A DNA stretch of 64,000 bases from contig CANMIS010000004.1 of NCBI GenBank assembly GCA_947498065.1, positions 1 to 64,000 on the forward strand, written 5' to 3'. The notes beneath the pieces are model-generated. The model did no database searches. It saw only the letters and a program-made list of their open reading frames with translations, and had not been told where the DNA came from. Numbering within the stretch: position 1 is the stretch's first letter; each line of letters starts with the position of its first letter. The position numbers were made by a program, and so were the translations under genes. Shown piece by piece: positions 35,477-44,735 of this stretch. Source of the stretch: an uncultured Erythrobacter sp. GTDB lineage: Bacteria > Pseudomonadota > Alphaproteobacteria > Sphingomonadales > Sphingomonadaceae.

Positions 35477-35557
35477 CTGGACCTCCCGCTCCCTCCGCCC
35501 TTCCACCCGGATGGTAACCCGGTGTGATAATCCGGGTGGAAGGGCGGAGGGAGCGGG
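35477..35557. repeat. Long palindromic element, copy 3, between hisH and hisA
   Basis: Perfect 27-base arms at 35485-35511 and 35531-35557 flank a 19-base loop. The left 35 bases (35477-35511) are identical to the left arm of copy 1. The right arm matches only as far as 35557 and then diverges, so the outer pairs are lost on this side. It lies about 20 bases upstream of the hisA start. Confidence 0.9.
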
Positions 35558-35582
35558 TGGCGCGGCTTCGACGACACATACT

Positions 35583-36209
35583 TCAAGGCATCCATGTCAG
35601 GAACCTCTCAAGCGTCTCCAGCCCATAAGACTGGCTCTTTTCCGGGTGGAATTGCACGCCGAGCAGATTGTCCTTGGCTACCGCCGCGACAATCCCCTCG
35701 CCGTGGTCGGTCAATGCGGCAATGTGCTGCGAGTTTTCTGCTGCGAAGTGGTAAGAATGGAGGAAATAGGCCTCTCCCTCCTCAACCACATGATGGCCGC
35801 GCGCATGCGGCAATAGAGCAACATCGTTCCAGCCCATATGCGGCACTTTGATTGCCGGGTCTGTTGGTTCGATCAGCCGCACCTCGCCCGGAATCCAGCC
35901 AAGCCCGGCTGTCTCGCCGTGCTCCAACCCGCGAGTGCAGAGCAATTGCATGCCCACACAAATGCCGAGGAACGGCGCACCACCCACCTGCACGCGCTCC
36001 GTCATAGCCGCAACCATGCCTGGAATTGCGCGCAGGCCTTCAGCGCAGGCTTTGAACGAGCCAACACCGGGCAGAACGATCCGGTCAGCAGCGCGAACGG
36101 TGTTCGTGTCCGCCGTCACGTCGACCGCGGCGCCAACCGCCTTCAAAGCATTGTGAACGGAATGAAGATTGCCCGCGCCATAATCTATGAGGGCAACCCT
36201 CTCACCCAC
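35583..36209 (-). CDS. hisH: Imidazole glycerol phosphate synthase, glutaminase subunit HisH
   Basis: 208 residues from GTG 36209, overlapping the hisB stop by 8 bases. Class I glutamine amidotransferase: [17 protein letters not shown] at the N-terminus, nucleophile elbow GICVGMQLL with catalytic Cys, and the C-terminal [10 protein letters not shown] carrying the His and Glu of the triad. It supplies ammonia to HisF. No ATG is available near the conserved N-terminus, so GTG is the most reasonable start. Confidence 0.95.
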   Translation of the reverse strand: MGERVALIDYGAGNLHSVHNALKAVGAAVDVTADTNTVRAADRIVLPGVGSFKACAEGLRAIPGMVAAMTERVQVGGAPFLGICVGMQLLCTRGLEHGETAGLGWIPGEVRLIEPTDPAIKVPHMGWNDVALLPHARGHHVVEEGEAYFLHSYHFAAENSQHIAALTDHGEGIVAAVAKDNLLGVQFHPEKSQSYGLETLERFLTWMP

Positions 36210-36807
36210 CGATCTGTCCCTTAGTGCTAGGGATTGCGCCGGCCTTGCGCGGGTCTTGCTCCACCGCAATGCGCATTGCGCGGGCAAAGCCCTTGTAGAT
36301 CGCCTCGCAAATGTGGTGATTGTTTTCACCATATAGCAGCTCAATATGCAGTGTGATCCCTGCAGATTGTGCAATTGATTCAAACCAATGGCGGATCAAC
36401 TCAGTGTCCCATTCGCCCAACTTCTCTTGCGAGAATTGCGCATTCCATACGCAATAGGGTCGCCCAGAGATGTCCAAAGCCACCCGCGCCAATGTCTCGT
36501 CCATCGGGGAATAGGCGCTGCCATAGCGGCCAATCCCGGCCTTATCGCCGAGCGCATCGGACAGTGCCTGGCCTAGTGCAATCGCGCTGTCTTCGGTCGT
36601 GTGGTGCTGATCCACATGCAGATCGCCCACCACCTTCATCGAAACATCGATCAGGGAATGCTTGGAAAATTGCTCGACCATATGATCGAGAAATCCAATC
36701 CCGGTGGAGATGTCATATGCGCCGGTGCCATCGAGATTCACCGTAATGGCAATCTCGGTTTCCGCCGTTTTGCGCTCTATCGTGCCTGTGCGAGCTGTTT
36801 TTTGCAT
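36202..36807 (-). CDS. hisB: Imidazoleglycerol-phosphate dehydratase
   Basis: 201 residues from ATG 36807. The manganese-binding HisB motifs are present: [48 protein letters not shown] and [17 protein letters not shown]. It dehydrates imidazoleglycerol phosphate to imidazoleacetol phosphate. It is the monofunctional form, first gene of the operon in this window and divergent from sspB over a 122-base gap that probably holds both promoters. Confidence 0.97.
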   Translation of the reverse strand: MQKTARTGTIERKTAETEIAITVNLDGTGAYDISTGIGFLDHMVEQFSKHSLIDVSMKVVGDLHVDQHHTTEDSAIALGQALSDALGDKAGIGRYGSAYSPMDETLARVALDISGRPYCVWNAQFSQEKLGEWDTELIRHWFESIAQSAGITLHIELLYGENNHHICEAIYKGFARAMRIAVEQDPRKAGAIPSTKGQIGG

Positions 36808-36929
36808 AAAGCGCGCTATAGGCGCACCGCAAATTGACGCAAGCACTCGCACGCCGCCGGGCGTAAGTGCGAACATAAGTTACCAATTTGCTTGACCAGC
36901 GCGGCGCGGCTCGCCACCCTTTAAGCATA

Positions 36930-37433
36930 ATGACCGAAGACACCCCCGATAGCCTGATCCCTTATGATGAGATCGTCCAAGAGGCACTGCGCGCCGTGGT
37001 TGGCCGCGTGCTCGGCGAAATCGTCGCTGGGGGCAGCGAGCTTCCCGGCACGCATCATTTCTACATCACCTTCAAAACCGAGGCGACGGGGGTCTCGATC
37101 CCGCCGCACCTGCGCGAACGGTTCCCTGATGAAATGACGATCGTGCTGCAAAACAAGTTCTGGGATTTGGAGGTCACTGACGAAGGTTTCTCCGTCGGGC
37201 TTTCGTTCAATCAGATCCCTGCCAAACTGTCTGTGCCGTTTGCCGCAATCACCGCATTTGTTGATCCAGCGGTCGATTTCGGCCTGCAGTTCCAGGCGAC
37301 CGTCGCCGATATGGCTCCTGAAGAGCATGAGGACGCGGAAAACGACCTCATCGAAAGCGGCGGCGAGGAAGCGGCTGAGGGCGCTGATGATGGCTCGAAC
37401 GTGGTCACAGTGGATTTCGGGCGCAAGAAATAA
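36930..37433 (+). CDS. sspB: SspB-type ClpXP adaptor protein
   Basis: 167 residues from ATG 36930. The fold core is LPYDEIVQEALRAVVGRVL-like (IPYDEIVQEALRAVVGRVL), HHFYITFKTEATGV, IVLQNKFWDLEV and LSVPFAAITAFVDPAVDFGLQF, the SspB dimer and substrate groove. An acidic linker (EEHEDAENDLIESGGEEAAEG) leads to a C-terminal VVTVDFGRKK tail, the ClpX-binding motif position. It delivers ssrA-tagged and other proteins to ClpXP. Confidence 0.9.
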   Translation: MTEDTPDSLIPYDEIVQEALRAVVGRVLGEIVAGGSELPGTHHFYITFKTEATGVSIPPHLRERFPDEMTIVLQNKFWDLEVTDEGFSVGLSFNQIPAKLSVPFAAITAFVDPAVDFGLQFQATVADMAPEEHEDAENDLIESGGEEAAEGADDGSNVVTVDFGRKK

Positions 37434-37486
37434 CCGCCCTGCCCTATGGCAATGCGGATCAATGGCGCGCGCCGTGCATTGAGTGA

Positions 37487-37894
37487 ATGATGAGCAGCTT
37501 GAAAAAACCATCGCAGGACTTGGTCCCCGTCTCGGCATCTGATGACGAGAGCGGCGAGGTACGCGTGCTTGGCCCCAGCACCAATCCGGCGACGAACCTG
37601 CTGATCGCGGACATTGTGTTGCGCGGGGCTTCTAGCCTGTTTCGCAAGCAAGCAGAAAAAGGGATCGTCAGCACCAGCCAAGACGAGCAAGGCGCGCGCG
37701 ATATGCTGGATGGGCGCGGGATCTTGACCACTCTGGCGCTGTACGGCGCAAGCAAACTTGCCACGCGCTCTGTCCCTGGCCTCGCGATTGTGGCGGGCGG
37801 ATTGCTGGCCAAGACGCTGTATGATCGCGGAAAATCGATCGAGCTTCGGCGCAGCGCGCGCTCAAAAAAGAATGCAAGCGAGCCCTTGGACTGA
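37487..37894 (+). CDS. Conserved hypothetical protein with a membrane-like segment
   Basis: 135 residues; ATG 37487 or 37490. A polar N-terminus is followed by NLLIADIVLRGASSLFRKQ, a central ARDMLDGRGILTTLALYGASKLATRSVPGLAIVAGGLLAKTLYDRG region that may enter the membrane, and a basic tail (RRSARSKKNA). I do not name the family. It sits between sspB and gmk on the same strand. Confidence 0.6.
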   Translation: MMSSLKKPSQDLVPVSASDDESGEVRVLGPSTNPATNLLIADIVLRGASSLFRKQAEKGIVSTSQDEQGARDMLDGRGILTTLALYGASKLATRSVPGLAIVAGGLLAKTLYDRGKSIELRRSARSKKNASEPLD

Positions 37895-37960
37895 GGGCAA
37901 TCTCGCCTGCGCGCGGTAACAAGACTTGATTTAGCCGCCCAGTTTGCGGCATCGGGCCGC

Positions 37961-38620
37961 ATGGGCGACACACCACAGCATACCAATGATGATCCCGGCC
38001 ACCTTAATCGCCGCGGTTTGATGTTCATTCTTTCCTCGCCATCGGGCGCAGGCAAGACGACTTTGTCACGCATGTTGCTGGAGGCGGATCCCGAAATCGC
38101 TTTGTCCGTCTCGGCCACCACACGCCCGCCTCGCAAGGGCGAGATTGACGGCGTGCATTATCACTTCGTCTCGGACGCAAAGTTTGACCAAATGGTCGAA
38201 GAGGACGACTTTTACGAATGGGCTCCGGTGTTCGATCACCGTTATGGAACGCCCAAAGGTTTGATCCGCAACGCCCTGAAAGAGGGGCAGGATTTCCTGT
38301 TCGACATTGATTGGCAGGGCACTCAGCAGCTCTACCAAAAGGACCAGCAGGACGTCGTCAGCGTGTTTATCCTGCCGCCAAGTCTAGAAGAGCTGCGCCG
38401 CCGCCTGGAAGAACGCGCCACCGATAGCGGCGATGTAATCGATGGCCGGATGGAGCGCGCGCGCGGAGAGATCAGCCACTGGGCCGAATATGACTATGTC
38501 GTAATCAATGATGATGTCGATGCATGCTTTGCCAAGGTCCGCGAGATCCTGGACGCAGAACGCATGCGCCGCACGCGGCAGACGGGCCTTATCCCGTTTG
38601 TGCGCGAGCTGATGGGGTAA
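37961..38620 (+). CDS. gmk: Guanylate kinase
   Basis: 219 residues; ATG 37961. It has the P-loop SSPSGAGKTTLSR (about residues 25-37), SATTRPPRKGEIDGVHYHFVS for GMP binding, FYEWAPVFDHRYGTPK and FDIDWQGTQQL. It phosphorylates GMP to GDP with ATP in the cytoplasm, an essential step of nucleotide metabolism. The N-terminal 20 residues are an extension relative to E. coli. Four bases separate it from the following membrane protein. Confidence 0.97.
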   Translation: MGDTPQHTNDDPGHLNRRGLMFILSSPSGAGKTTLSRMLLEADPEIALSVSATTRPPRKGEIDGVHYHFVSDAKFDQMVEEDDFYEWAPVFDHRYGTPKGLIRNALKEGQDFLFDIDWQGTQQLYQKDQQDVVSVFILPPSLEELRRRLEERATDSGDVIDGRMERARGEISHWAEYDYVVINDDVDACFAKVREILDAERMRRTRQTGLIPFVRELMG

Positions 38621-38624
38621 GTGT

Positions 38625-38957
38625 GTGGAGGCGATTGGCAGCGACCTCATACTGACAATTGGAACGACAGTCGGCGTGGCGATCACCTTGCTTATGCAAG
38701 CGGCAATCTTCCTTGCCCTTGTCTATTTCACCCTTGGCCGGCTGTTGCCTCTCGCACGGCGAGCCATCGGGTCCGGTGTAATCGCGTTAGCCATTTGGGG
38801 CGGCCTTTGCCTATTCGCCTGGATTGATAGCAGGTTCGATCCGCTCACTCAGCCGATGTTTCTGTTCATTGCAATTTTCCAGATTTTTGCAATCGGTGTG
38901 CTTACTTGGCGAACGCATGCAGGCGACTTGCGGCAAGCCTCTCAAGCACGGGCCTAA
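38625..38957 (+). CDS. Three-helix membrane protein of unknown function
   Basis: 110 residues from GTG 38625, 4 bases after gmk. Hydrophobic segments lie at about residues 9-32, 44-66 and 75-93 (MFLFIAIFQIFAIGVLTW). No recognisable domain. Its stop overlaps the stop of the convergent exported protein by 3 bases. The tight gmk linkage suggests co-transcription. Confidence 0.6.
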   Translation: MEAIGSDLILTIGTTVGVAITLLMQAAIFLALVYFTLGRLLPLARRAIGSGVIALAIWGGLCLFAWIDSRFDPLTQPMFLFIAIFQIFAIGVLTWRTHAGDLRQASQARA

Positions 38958-39598
38958 ATCGTATTGCGGTCCTCCAATTGCTCCAGCAGTTCCCGCAGCT
39001 GCTCGCCGAGAATTGCGCCGCTGTCGCCGCCGCCGTAATTCAGCGCGCCGCTTGAGAAGGTCGTGCCAAATGTTTCGGCAAGAGCGTGGGTCTGCAGCAC
39101 GCCTGAGGCGAAATCGCGCGTGGTCAGTGTGTCGAGTGGGTGGATATAGGCGCCCCACACCAGGTTCTGCGCCACCGCGTAACGCGCATCCAGAGCGGTA
39201 TCGAAATTCGCCTGCATCAGGCGCTCCATCGCGCCTTCTGGCAAATCAGAAACGGCGGCAATGGGGGTGATCACCCGCATGCGGCCCTGGCTAGTGTCGG
39301 TGACTACCAGAATGCTGCGTTCTTGCAGCGTAAACTGCCAAGAATTGCCGGTGCGCTGCGCGTCTCCATCAAGCGCACCGATCACCTCGTCCATCTGATC
39401 GAGCACGGCCTTGAGTTCTTCGCTGATCTCTGGCGTCGCCTCTGGCGTCTCGCCATTCTCGGGGGCAGGCTCGCTGAAATCAGGGACCGGTTCCGCGTCC
39501 TGCGCATCGGCATAGGGCGCCGCCGCAATGCCCAGCCCTAGGAAGATCGCGAGCGATGCCGCCTGGATAAGCTGATAGCGGCGTTTATGTTTGGCCAT
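38954..39598 (-). CDS. Exported protein of unknown function
   Basis: 214 residues with a signal peptide (IQAASLAIFLGLGIAAAPYADA), then a Pro/Glu-rich linker and a compact alpha/beta domain. Its WQFTLQERSILVVTDTSQGRMRVITPIAAV strand pair and EGAMERLMQANFDTALDARYAV helix resemble the YbjN/secretion-chaperone-like fold, which I can only suggest by pattern. Probably periplasmic. It lies alone between a membrane gene and the acyl-CoA cluster. Confidence 0.65.
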   Translation of the reverse strand: MAKHKRRYQLIQAASLAIFLGLGIAAAPYADAQDAEPVPDFSEPAPENGETPEATPEISEELKAVLDQMDEVIGALDGDAQRTGNSWQFTLQERSILVVTDTSQGRMRVITPIAAVSDLPEGAMERLMQANFDTALDARYAVAQNLVWGAYIHPLDTLTTRDFASGVLQTHALAETFGTTFSSGALNYGGGDSGAILGEQLRELLEQLEDRNTI

Positions 39599-39688
39599 GG
39601 TGTAATCCTCCGGCAGGCGCGTCTCTTACATCTCAGTTCGAGAGGCGCGTGCCGAAGGTTACAAGTCTTGAAGCAGTAAAGGCTGTGG

Positions 39689-40495
39689 TTAGCCAGCAGG
39701 ATCGTTGAACATGCCCGGCAGCGAGGCGTTCACCACCCCGCCATCGACCGTCACTGTGTCGCCAACCACATAATCGCCGGCGCGGCTGCACAGGTAGATA
39801 GCAGCAGCAGCCATATCTTCTTTCGTGCCTACCCGCTTGGAAGGGATCATCGCAGCCGATGCATCAGGCGCATTCTTGGCCGCCTTGTTCATCTCACTTG
39901 GGAAGGCACCAGGCGCGATCGAAGTGACGATGATATTGTCTTGGACCAGGCGCGCGGCCATCCGCTTGGTAAGCTGGATGACGGCCGCTTTCGATGCCTG
40001 ATACGGATATGTTTCCCACGGGTTGATGCGCTGACCATCGATGGACGAGACATGGATCACCTTTGCCGGGTGATCGCCCTTGCCGCCCGCAACCAGCAGA
40101 TCATGCAGCTTTTGTGTGAGGAAGAACGGCGTTTTGACGTTCAGGTCCATCGTGCGGTGCCAGCCTGCTTCGCTAAACTCCAGATAAGGCTGGCCCCAGG
40201 CAGCGCCAGCGTTGTTGATCAGAATATCAAGCTTTTCCTCGCGCTTCGCCATTTCATCGGCGAGGCTTTGGATGCCATCCATCTGGCTGAGGTCAGCGGG
40301 AATGCCGATCACTTTGTCTTCGCCAAATTCGGCGATGGTTTCCTGCATTTGCTCAACCTTGCGCGCCGAGATGTAAACCCGCGCGCAGCCCGCCGACAGC
40401 AGGCCCTCGACAAACATCTTGCCAATGCCGCGGCTGCCGCCGGTCACCAGAGCAACGCGGCCGTTAAGGCCAAAAAGGGCGTTCATATCCATCAT
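39689..40495 (-). CDS. SDR-family oxidoreductase in an acyl-CoA gene cluster
   Basis: 268 residues. Dinucleotide motif TGGSRGIGKMF, NNAGAAWGQ, catalytic Ser in HVSSIDGQR, YPYQASKAAV with Tyr and Lys, and a C-terminal DTVTVDGGV. It should use NAD(P) on a hydroxy- or ketoacyl substrate. It is the last of three minus-strand genes with two acyl-CoA dehydrogenases, suggesting beta-oxidation-like chemistry (hydroxyacyl-CoA step), though a direct substrate is unknown. ATG 40495 has a second ATG 3 bases on. Confidence 0.9.
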   Translation of the reverse strand: MMDMNALFGLNGRVALVTGGSRGIGKMFVEGLLSAGCARVYISARKVEQMQETIAEFGEDKVIGIPADLSQMDGIQSLADEMAKREEKLDILINNAGAAWGQPYLEFSEAGWHRTMDLNVKTPFFLTQKLHDLLVAGGKGDHPAKVIHVSSIDGQRINPWETYPYQASKAAVIQLTKRMAARLVQDNIIVTSIAPGAFPSEMNKAAKNAPDASAAMIPSKRVGTKEDMAAAAIYLCSRAGDYVVGDTVTVDGGVVNASLPGMFNDPAG

Positions 40496-40518
40496 AATTC
40501 TTGCTCCAATTGGAAGGC

Positions 40519-41658
40519 TTAGTAGCCGCTCATCTCGGCCACACGGCCAGCATGGTAATAGGCATCGCCAAGGAATTCGCTGAGCGCACGGTCGCGCTTC
40601 ATATAGAGGCCGATGTCATATTCGTCGGTCATGCCGATGCCGCCGTGCATTTGCACACCTTCGCGCACGGCTAGCCCTGCGGTTTGCGAGACCTTCGCCT
40701 TGGCAACCGAAGCCATCAGGTCAGCCTTCTCGCTGTCGCCATCAAGCAATTGCTGCGCCTTGATCACAGAAGCGCGCGCTATCTCAACCTCGGAATAGAG
40801 GTGGCTTGCGCGGTGTTGCAGCGCTTGGAATTCGCCGATCAGCTTGCCAAATTGCTTGCGCTGCTTGAGGTATTCGACGGTCATATCCATCGCGCCGCTG
40901 GCCACGCCAACGCCCTCTGCCGCAGCGCCAACCCGGCCAGCCTTCAGCATGGCGTTCAGCACTTCGCGTCCGCCATCAACTTCGCCAATGACCGCGTCAC
41001 CATCCAGCTCTACGCCATCAAAAGTTGTGTGGGTTGCGACGGAACTATCGACCAGGCGAACGGCATCGTGGCTCATGTTCGCCGCATCCTTAGGCACCGC
41101 GAACAGAGTAATGCCGTCTTCGTCGTCATCGCTGCCGCTGGTGCGAGCCGCGACAACAATCATGTCAGAACTTGCTCCGTGAATGACGAAGTCTTTCTGA
41201 CCGGAGAGCTTGAAGCCATTGCCTGATTTTTCGGCGCGCATTTTGATCCGCTCAGGGCGATGCTTTGCGCCTTCATCAATCGCCACGGCAAACACGCTTT
41301 TGCCTTCGATCAGGCCGGGCAGATAGCGACCGCGCAGATCGCTGGAACCGTGGCCCAAAGCCGTCGCTGCCAAGACTGAGCTGGTCAGGAACGGCGAAGG
41401 CGACAGGTTGCGACCGATCTCTTCCAGAACAATGCCAGCCTCGACATGGCCCATGCCAAGCCCGCCATCTTCTTCGCCAACTAGGATGCCAGTGAAGCCC
41501 ATTTCGCCAAACTGCTCCCACAGCCTATGGCCAAATCCATCGGGGCAATTGCCATCGCGGTAATGGCGCAATTGCTTAGCAATATTGCCTTCTTCGGCCA
41601 TAAATTGGCGGGCGCTGTCGGCCAGCATGGCCTGGTCGTCATTGTGGTAAAGGGGCAT
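40519..41658 (-). CDS. Acyl-CoA dehydrogenase (FadE-like)
   Basis: 379 residues with the flavoprotein fold: N-terminal helices (LADSARQFMAEEG, EQFGEMGFTGILVGEEDGGLGMG), a mid beta domain (HRPERIKMRAEKSGNGFKLSGQKDFVIHG) and C-terminal helices (GVASGAMDMTVEYLKQRKQFGK, EGVQMHGGIGMTDEYDIG). It introduces an alpha,beta double bond into an acyl-CoA, passing electrons to ETF. This is a smaller, less canonical member than its neighbour at 41741; the two may form a heteromer as known for steroid and bile acid degradation. Confidence 0.92.
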   Translation of the reverse strand: MPLYHNDDQAMLADSARQFMAEEGNIAKQLRHYRDGNCPDGFGHRLWEQFGEMGFTGILVGEEDGGLGMGHVEAGIVLEEIGRNLSPSPFLTSSVLAATALGHGSSDLRGRYLPGLIEGKSVFAVAIDEGAKHRPERIKMRAEKSGNGFKLSGQKDFVIHGASSDMIVVAARTSGSDDDEDGITLFAVPKDAANMSHDAVRLVDSSVATHTTFDGVELDGDAVIGEVDGGREVLNAMLKAGRVGAAAEGVGVASGAMDMTVEYLKQRKQFGKLIGEFQALQHRASHLYSEVEIARASVIKAQQLLDGDSEKADLMASVAKAKVSQTAGLAVREGVQMHGGIGMTDEYDIGLYMKRDRALSEFLGDAYYHAGRVAEMSGY

Positions 41659-41740
41659 TGTCCCTTGATCCTCTCATACGTTTATTCGTGCGGGCCGCCC
41701 GCGCGAATTGCGGGGCGGCCACGTGTGCTTGAGCGTTCGG

Positions 41741-42919
41741 TTAAGAACCGGGCAGGTCGAGAATGCGCTTGGAAATCACATTCAGCATGACTTCCGATGT
41801 TCCGCCCTCAATCGAGTTCGCCTTGGTCCGCAGCCAGTTGCGAGATGGCTTGCCGCCGCTCGTTTCCTCGCTTTCCCACTCCAGACTGCGCGAGCCGCCC
41901 GCCGACATCATCAGCTCGTGACGGCGCTTATTAAGCTCAGTTCCCGCATATTTCATCATGTTCGGCTGAGCGGGATGCGCCTTGCCAACCTTGATTTCAT
42001 CGAGGAATTTCTCACCCATCGCGCCGTAAGCCAAGGCATCAACATCGAACATCGCCAGTTCTGCGCGCAGGACAGGATCCAGCTCGCCAGCGTGACGCTT
42101 CATCGCCGCGCCAATCGTGCCAGTGTTGCCGCCGTCAGCGCCGGAAATCATCTCACGCTCGTGGCCAAGCAGATATTTCGCCACGTCCCAGCCGCGATTG
42201 ACTTCGCCCACTTGCGCTGGCAGACCTTCGCCATAACTCTTGGGCACATTCACATTGTCCATGAAGGTTTCGCAGAACGGCGAGGTGCCGCTGATCAGCT
42301 TGATCGGCTTGGTAGAGCAGCCTTCGCTTTCCATGTCGAACAGCATGAAGGTGATGCCTTGATACTTGTTCTCTTTGTCGGTGCGCACCAGGCAGAAAAT
42401 CCAGTCGGCTTGGTCGGCATAGCTGGTCCAAACCTTCTGACCGTTGACAATCCAGTGATCGCCCTTGTCCTCGCCAAAGGTTTGCAGGCTGACCAAATCG
42501 CTACCCGAACCCGGCTCTGAATAGCCCTGGCACCAGCGGATTTCGCCGCGCGCAATTTCGCCGAGGAAATGCTTCTTTTGCTCTTCCGTACCAAAGTGCA
42601 GCAGCGCTGGGCCAAGCATCCAAATGCCAAAGCTGGAAAGCGGCGGGCGCGCATTGATGCGGCTCATTTCCTGACGCAGCACCTTGGCTTCTTCAGGTGC
42701 GAGACCTGCGCCGCCATATTCCTTCGGCCACGCCGGGACCGTGTAGCCCTTGGCAAGGCACGCATCGAACCACGCCTTTTGCGCGTCGTTTTTAAAGGTT
42801 GCCCGGCGGCCGCCCCAGTAGATGTCGCCTTCATCACGGACGGGCTCGCGCATCTCAGCCGGGCAGTTTGCCTCCAGCCACGCGCGGGTTTCTTGGCGGA
42901 ATGTATCTAGATCAGGCAT
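41741..42919 (-). CDS. Acyl-CoA dehydrogenase
   Basis: 392 residues from ATG 42919. The central block CQGYSEPGSGSDLVSLQT and VNGQKVWTSYADQADWIF are the FAD/substrate motifs, and the C-terminus has TKANSIEGGTSEVMLNVISKRILDLP. It starts the minus-strand trio with the FadE-like gene and the SDR. An operator-like site (CTTGACGCTTACGTTATG) lies about 30 bases upstream of its start, in the region shared with the divergent carrier gene. Confidence 0.94.
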   Translation of the reverse strand: MPDLDTFRQETRAWLEANCPAEMREPVRDEGDIYWGGRRATFKNDAQKAWFDACLAKGYTVPAWPKEYGGAGLAPEEAKVLRQEMSRINARPPLSSFGIWMLGPALLHFGTEEQKKHFLGEIARGEIRWCQGYSEPGSGSDLVSLQTFGEDKGDHWIVNGQKVWTSYADQADWIFCLVRTDKENKYQGITFMLFDMESEGCSTKPIKLISGTSPFCETFMDNVNVPKSYGEGLPAQVGEVNRGWDVAKYLLGHEREMISGADGGNTGTIGAAMKRHAGELDPVLRAELAMFDVDALAYGAMGEKFLDEIKVGKAHPAQPNMMKYAGTELNKRRHELMMSAGGSRSLEWESEETSGGKPSRNWLRTKANSIEGGTSEVMLNVISKRILDLPGS

Positions 42920-42947
42920 GGTGCCGACTCTCCTCTAATCGCTCCCA

Positions 42948-43117
42948 CTTGACGCTTACGTTATGGTCATTTGCGCGTCCGCTGCAAGCGCTCAAATGCT
43001 AGGCTTTAAAGGAATAGAGCGCCAATCGCGAATGCCGTAACGTCAAGTCACTGACCCCACGCCAAAACCCCAGCTTTGCATTGACGCGCCGCCTGCTTCG
43101 CTTACGTTTGCGTAAAG
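42948..43117. promoter_or_regulatory. Candidate operators in the divergent acyl-CoA region
   Basis: Three related sites lie between the divergent genes: CTTGACGCTTACGTTATG (42948-42965), GCCGTAACGTCAAG (43034-43047, opposite orientation) and the symmetrical CTTACG-TTTGC-GTAAAG (43101-43117). The TTGACG/TTACGT pattern recalls operators of MerR- or TetR-type regulators of fatty-acid and branched-chain acyl-CoA catabolism. Which regulator binds is not known and no regulator gene is nearby. Confidence 0.4.
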
Positions 43118-43178
43118 AGCTTGGGAGAGCTGCAATGCAAAGATTCGCTGGAAATAGCCGCCGCAGCGAGGTGTCTGC

Positions 43179-44642
43179 GTGAGCCTTGTACAGGGGCCGC
43201 TCCCCTTGCGGCTAAAACTGATCCACGGCTTTGGCGCTGTGGCATTCGGCGTCAAAGACACCGGCTTTTCGTTCTTCCTATTGCTGTTTTACAACCAAGT
43301 CCTGGGCATGGATGCGGGGCTAGTCAGTGCCGCTTTGCTGATCGCTCTGCTGGTTGATGCGGTTATCGATCCGATCCTCGGCAATCTCTCTGACCGAACC
43401 TACACAAAGTGGGGCCGGCGCCTGCCGTGGCTCTATGCCGCGCCGATCCCGCTCGCCTTTGCTTGGGTGCTGATGTGGTCACCGCCCGGCGGCGAAGCGC
43501 CGACGTTCCTGGGCCTTGTCGGGATCGCGGTTGTCGTCCGAATACTGCTTTCGGCCTGCGAAGTGCCTTCGATTTCGCTCTTGCCAGAGATCACCTCAGA
43601 CTATGTCGAGCGAACAACTCTATTCCGCTATCGCTATCTTTCAGGCTGGCTCGGCGGATTGTTCATGATGGTCCTTGCCTACACCGTGTTTCTGGGCGGT
43701 GAGAACGGCCTGCTGCAACAAGATGGCTATGTCGGGTTCGGAATATTCGGCGGGATATTGATGGCCATCTCGGTCTTGGGATCGGCCTTTGGGCAGCACA
43801 AACTGGTTGCGCACTTACCGACGACCAAACCGGAGCCCTTTAGTCTCAAGGCGTGCTTCTCTGAAATCACGCACGCATTCAGCGAAAAGGCCTTCCTGAT
43901 ATTCGCCGCTGGCGGGCTCGCCGCCTATGTCAGCCAAGGGATGAGCTTCTCGCTCTCAAACTATCTCAATGTGTTTGTCTGGCGGCTCGATGCGACGCCT
44001 TTGCCGTTCATCTCGGAAGGGGCAACCGCGCTCAATTTCTATCCGTTTGCGCTGTTCCTTTCTGTCATCGTGATGTTCTTCATCGTCGGGCCGATGCACG
44101 ACAAATTGGGCAAACCGAAAAGCGCAGCAATCAGCGCTATTGCCAGTCTATGCATCCTGCTATTCCCATACGCCGCACTGGTCTTAGGCTTCTGGCCTCA
44201 GCCCGGCACTCTCGCATCGGCGGGATGGCTCTATCTCCTGCTTGTCCCAGGCAATGCATTGGCGGTGGTGGTGATGATCTCCGCATCGTCAATGATCGCG
44301 GAAATTGTCGAGGCGTATCAGGAACGCACGGGCAAGCGGGCCGAGGGAGCGTTCTATTCCGGCAATTGGCTGGTCCAAAAATGCGCCACCGGCTTTGGCA
44401 TATTCATCAGCGGACAAATCCTTTCTGCCGCGCAATTGTCGCCATCGGCCGACCCGAGCACAGTGCCGGAAACTGTGATCACCGACATTGTCATCTACTT
44501 CGGAGCGATCACCGCAGTCTTGGCTTTGATCGCTGCATTTTGGCTGGGACGTTTTCCGATCAACCGCGCCGATCACGAGGCGCGCGTGGCGGCGATGAAC
44601 GCTCAAAAAACCGTCGTTCAAGACAGCCGGGCACTCGAATAA
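43179..44642 (+). CDS. MFS carrier of the GPH (glycoside-pentoside-hexuronide) type
   Basis: 487 residues, about 12 helices, starting at GTG 43179. The N-terminal GFGAVAFGVKDTGFSFFLL, the loop ALLVDAVIDPILGNLSDRTYTKWGRRLPW and AFYSGNWLVQKCATGFGI match the GPH/MelB branch, with the DP and TKWGRR blocks. It should import an organic solute with a cation. In this cluster it likely feeds the acyl-CoA genes, so the substrate need not be a sugar. Confidence 0.85.
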   Translation: MSLVQGPLPLRLKLIHGFGAVAFGVKDTGFSFFLLLFYNQVLGMDAGLVSAALLIALLVDAVIDPILGNLSDRTYTKWGRRLPWLYAAPIPLAFAWVLMWSPPGGEAPTFLGLVGIAVVVRILLSACEVPSISLLPEITSDYVERTTLFRYRYLSGWLGGLFMMVLAYTVFLGGENGLLQQDGYVGFGIFGGILMAISVLGSAFGQHKLVAHLPTTKPEPFSLKACFSEITHAFSEKAFLIFAAGGLAAYVSQGMSFSLSNYLNVFVWRLDATPLPFISEGATALNFYPFALFLSVIVMFFIVGPMHDKLGKPKSAAISAIASLCILLFPYAALVLGFWPQPGTLASAGWLYLLLVPGNALAVVVMISASSMIAEIVEAYQERTGKRAEGAFYSGNWLVQKCATGFGIFISGQILSAAQLSPSADPSTVPETVITDIVIYFGAITAVLALIAAFWLGRFPINRADHEARVAAMNAQKTVVQDSRALE

Positions 44643-44735
44643 CAACAAAAAGACAACTTGGCGCAGGCCTCCGCCTCTGCCACGGTCCCATCAATTCAGA
44701 ATCAAACTTTCAAAGTTAGAACGAGGATATTTTCC

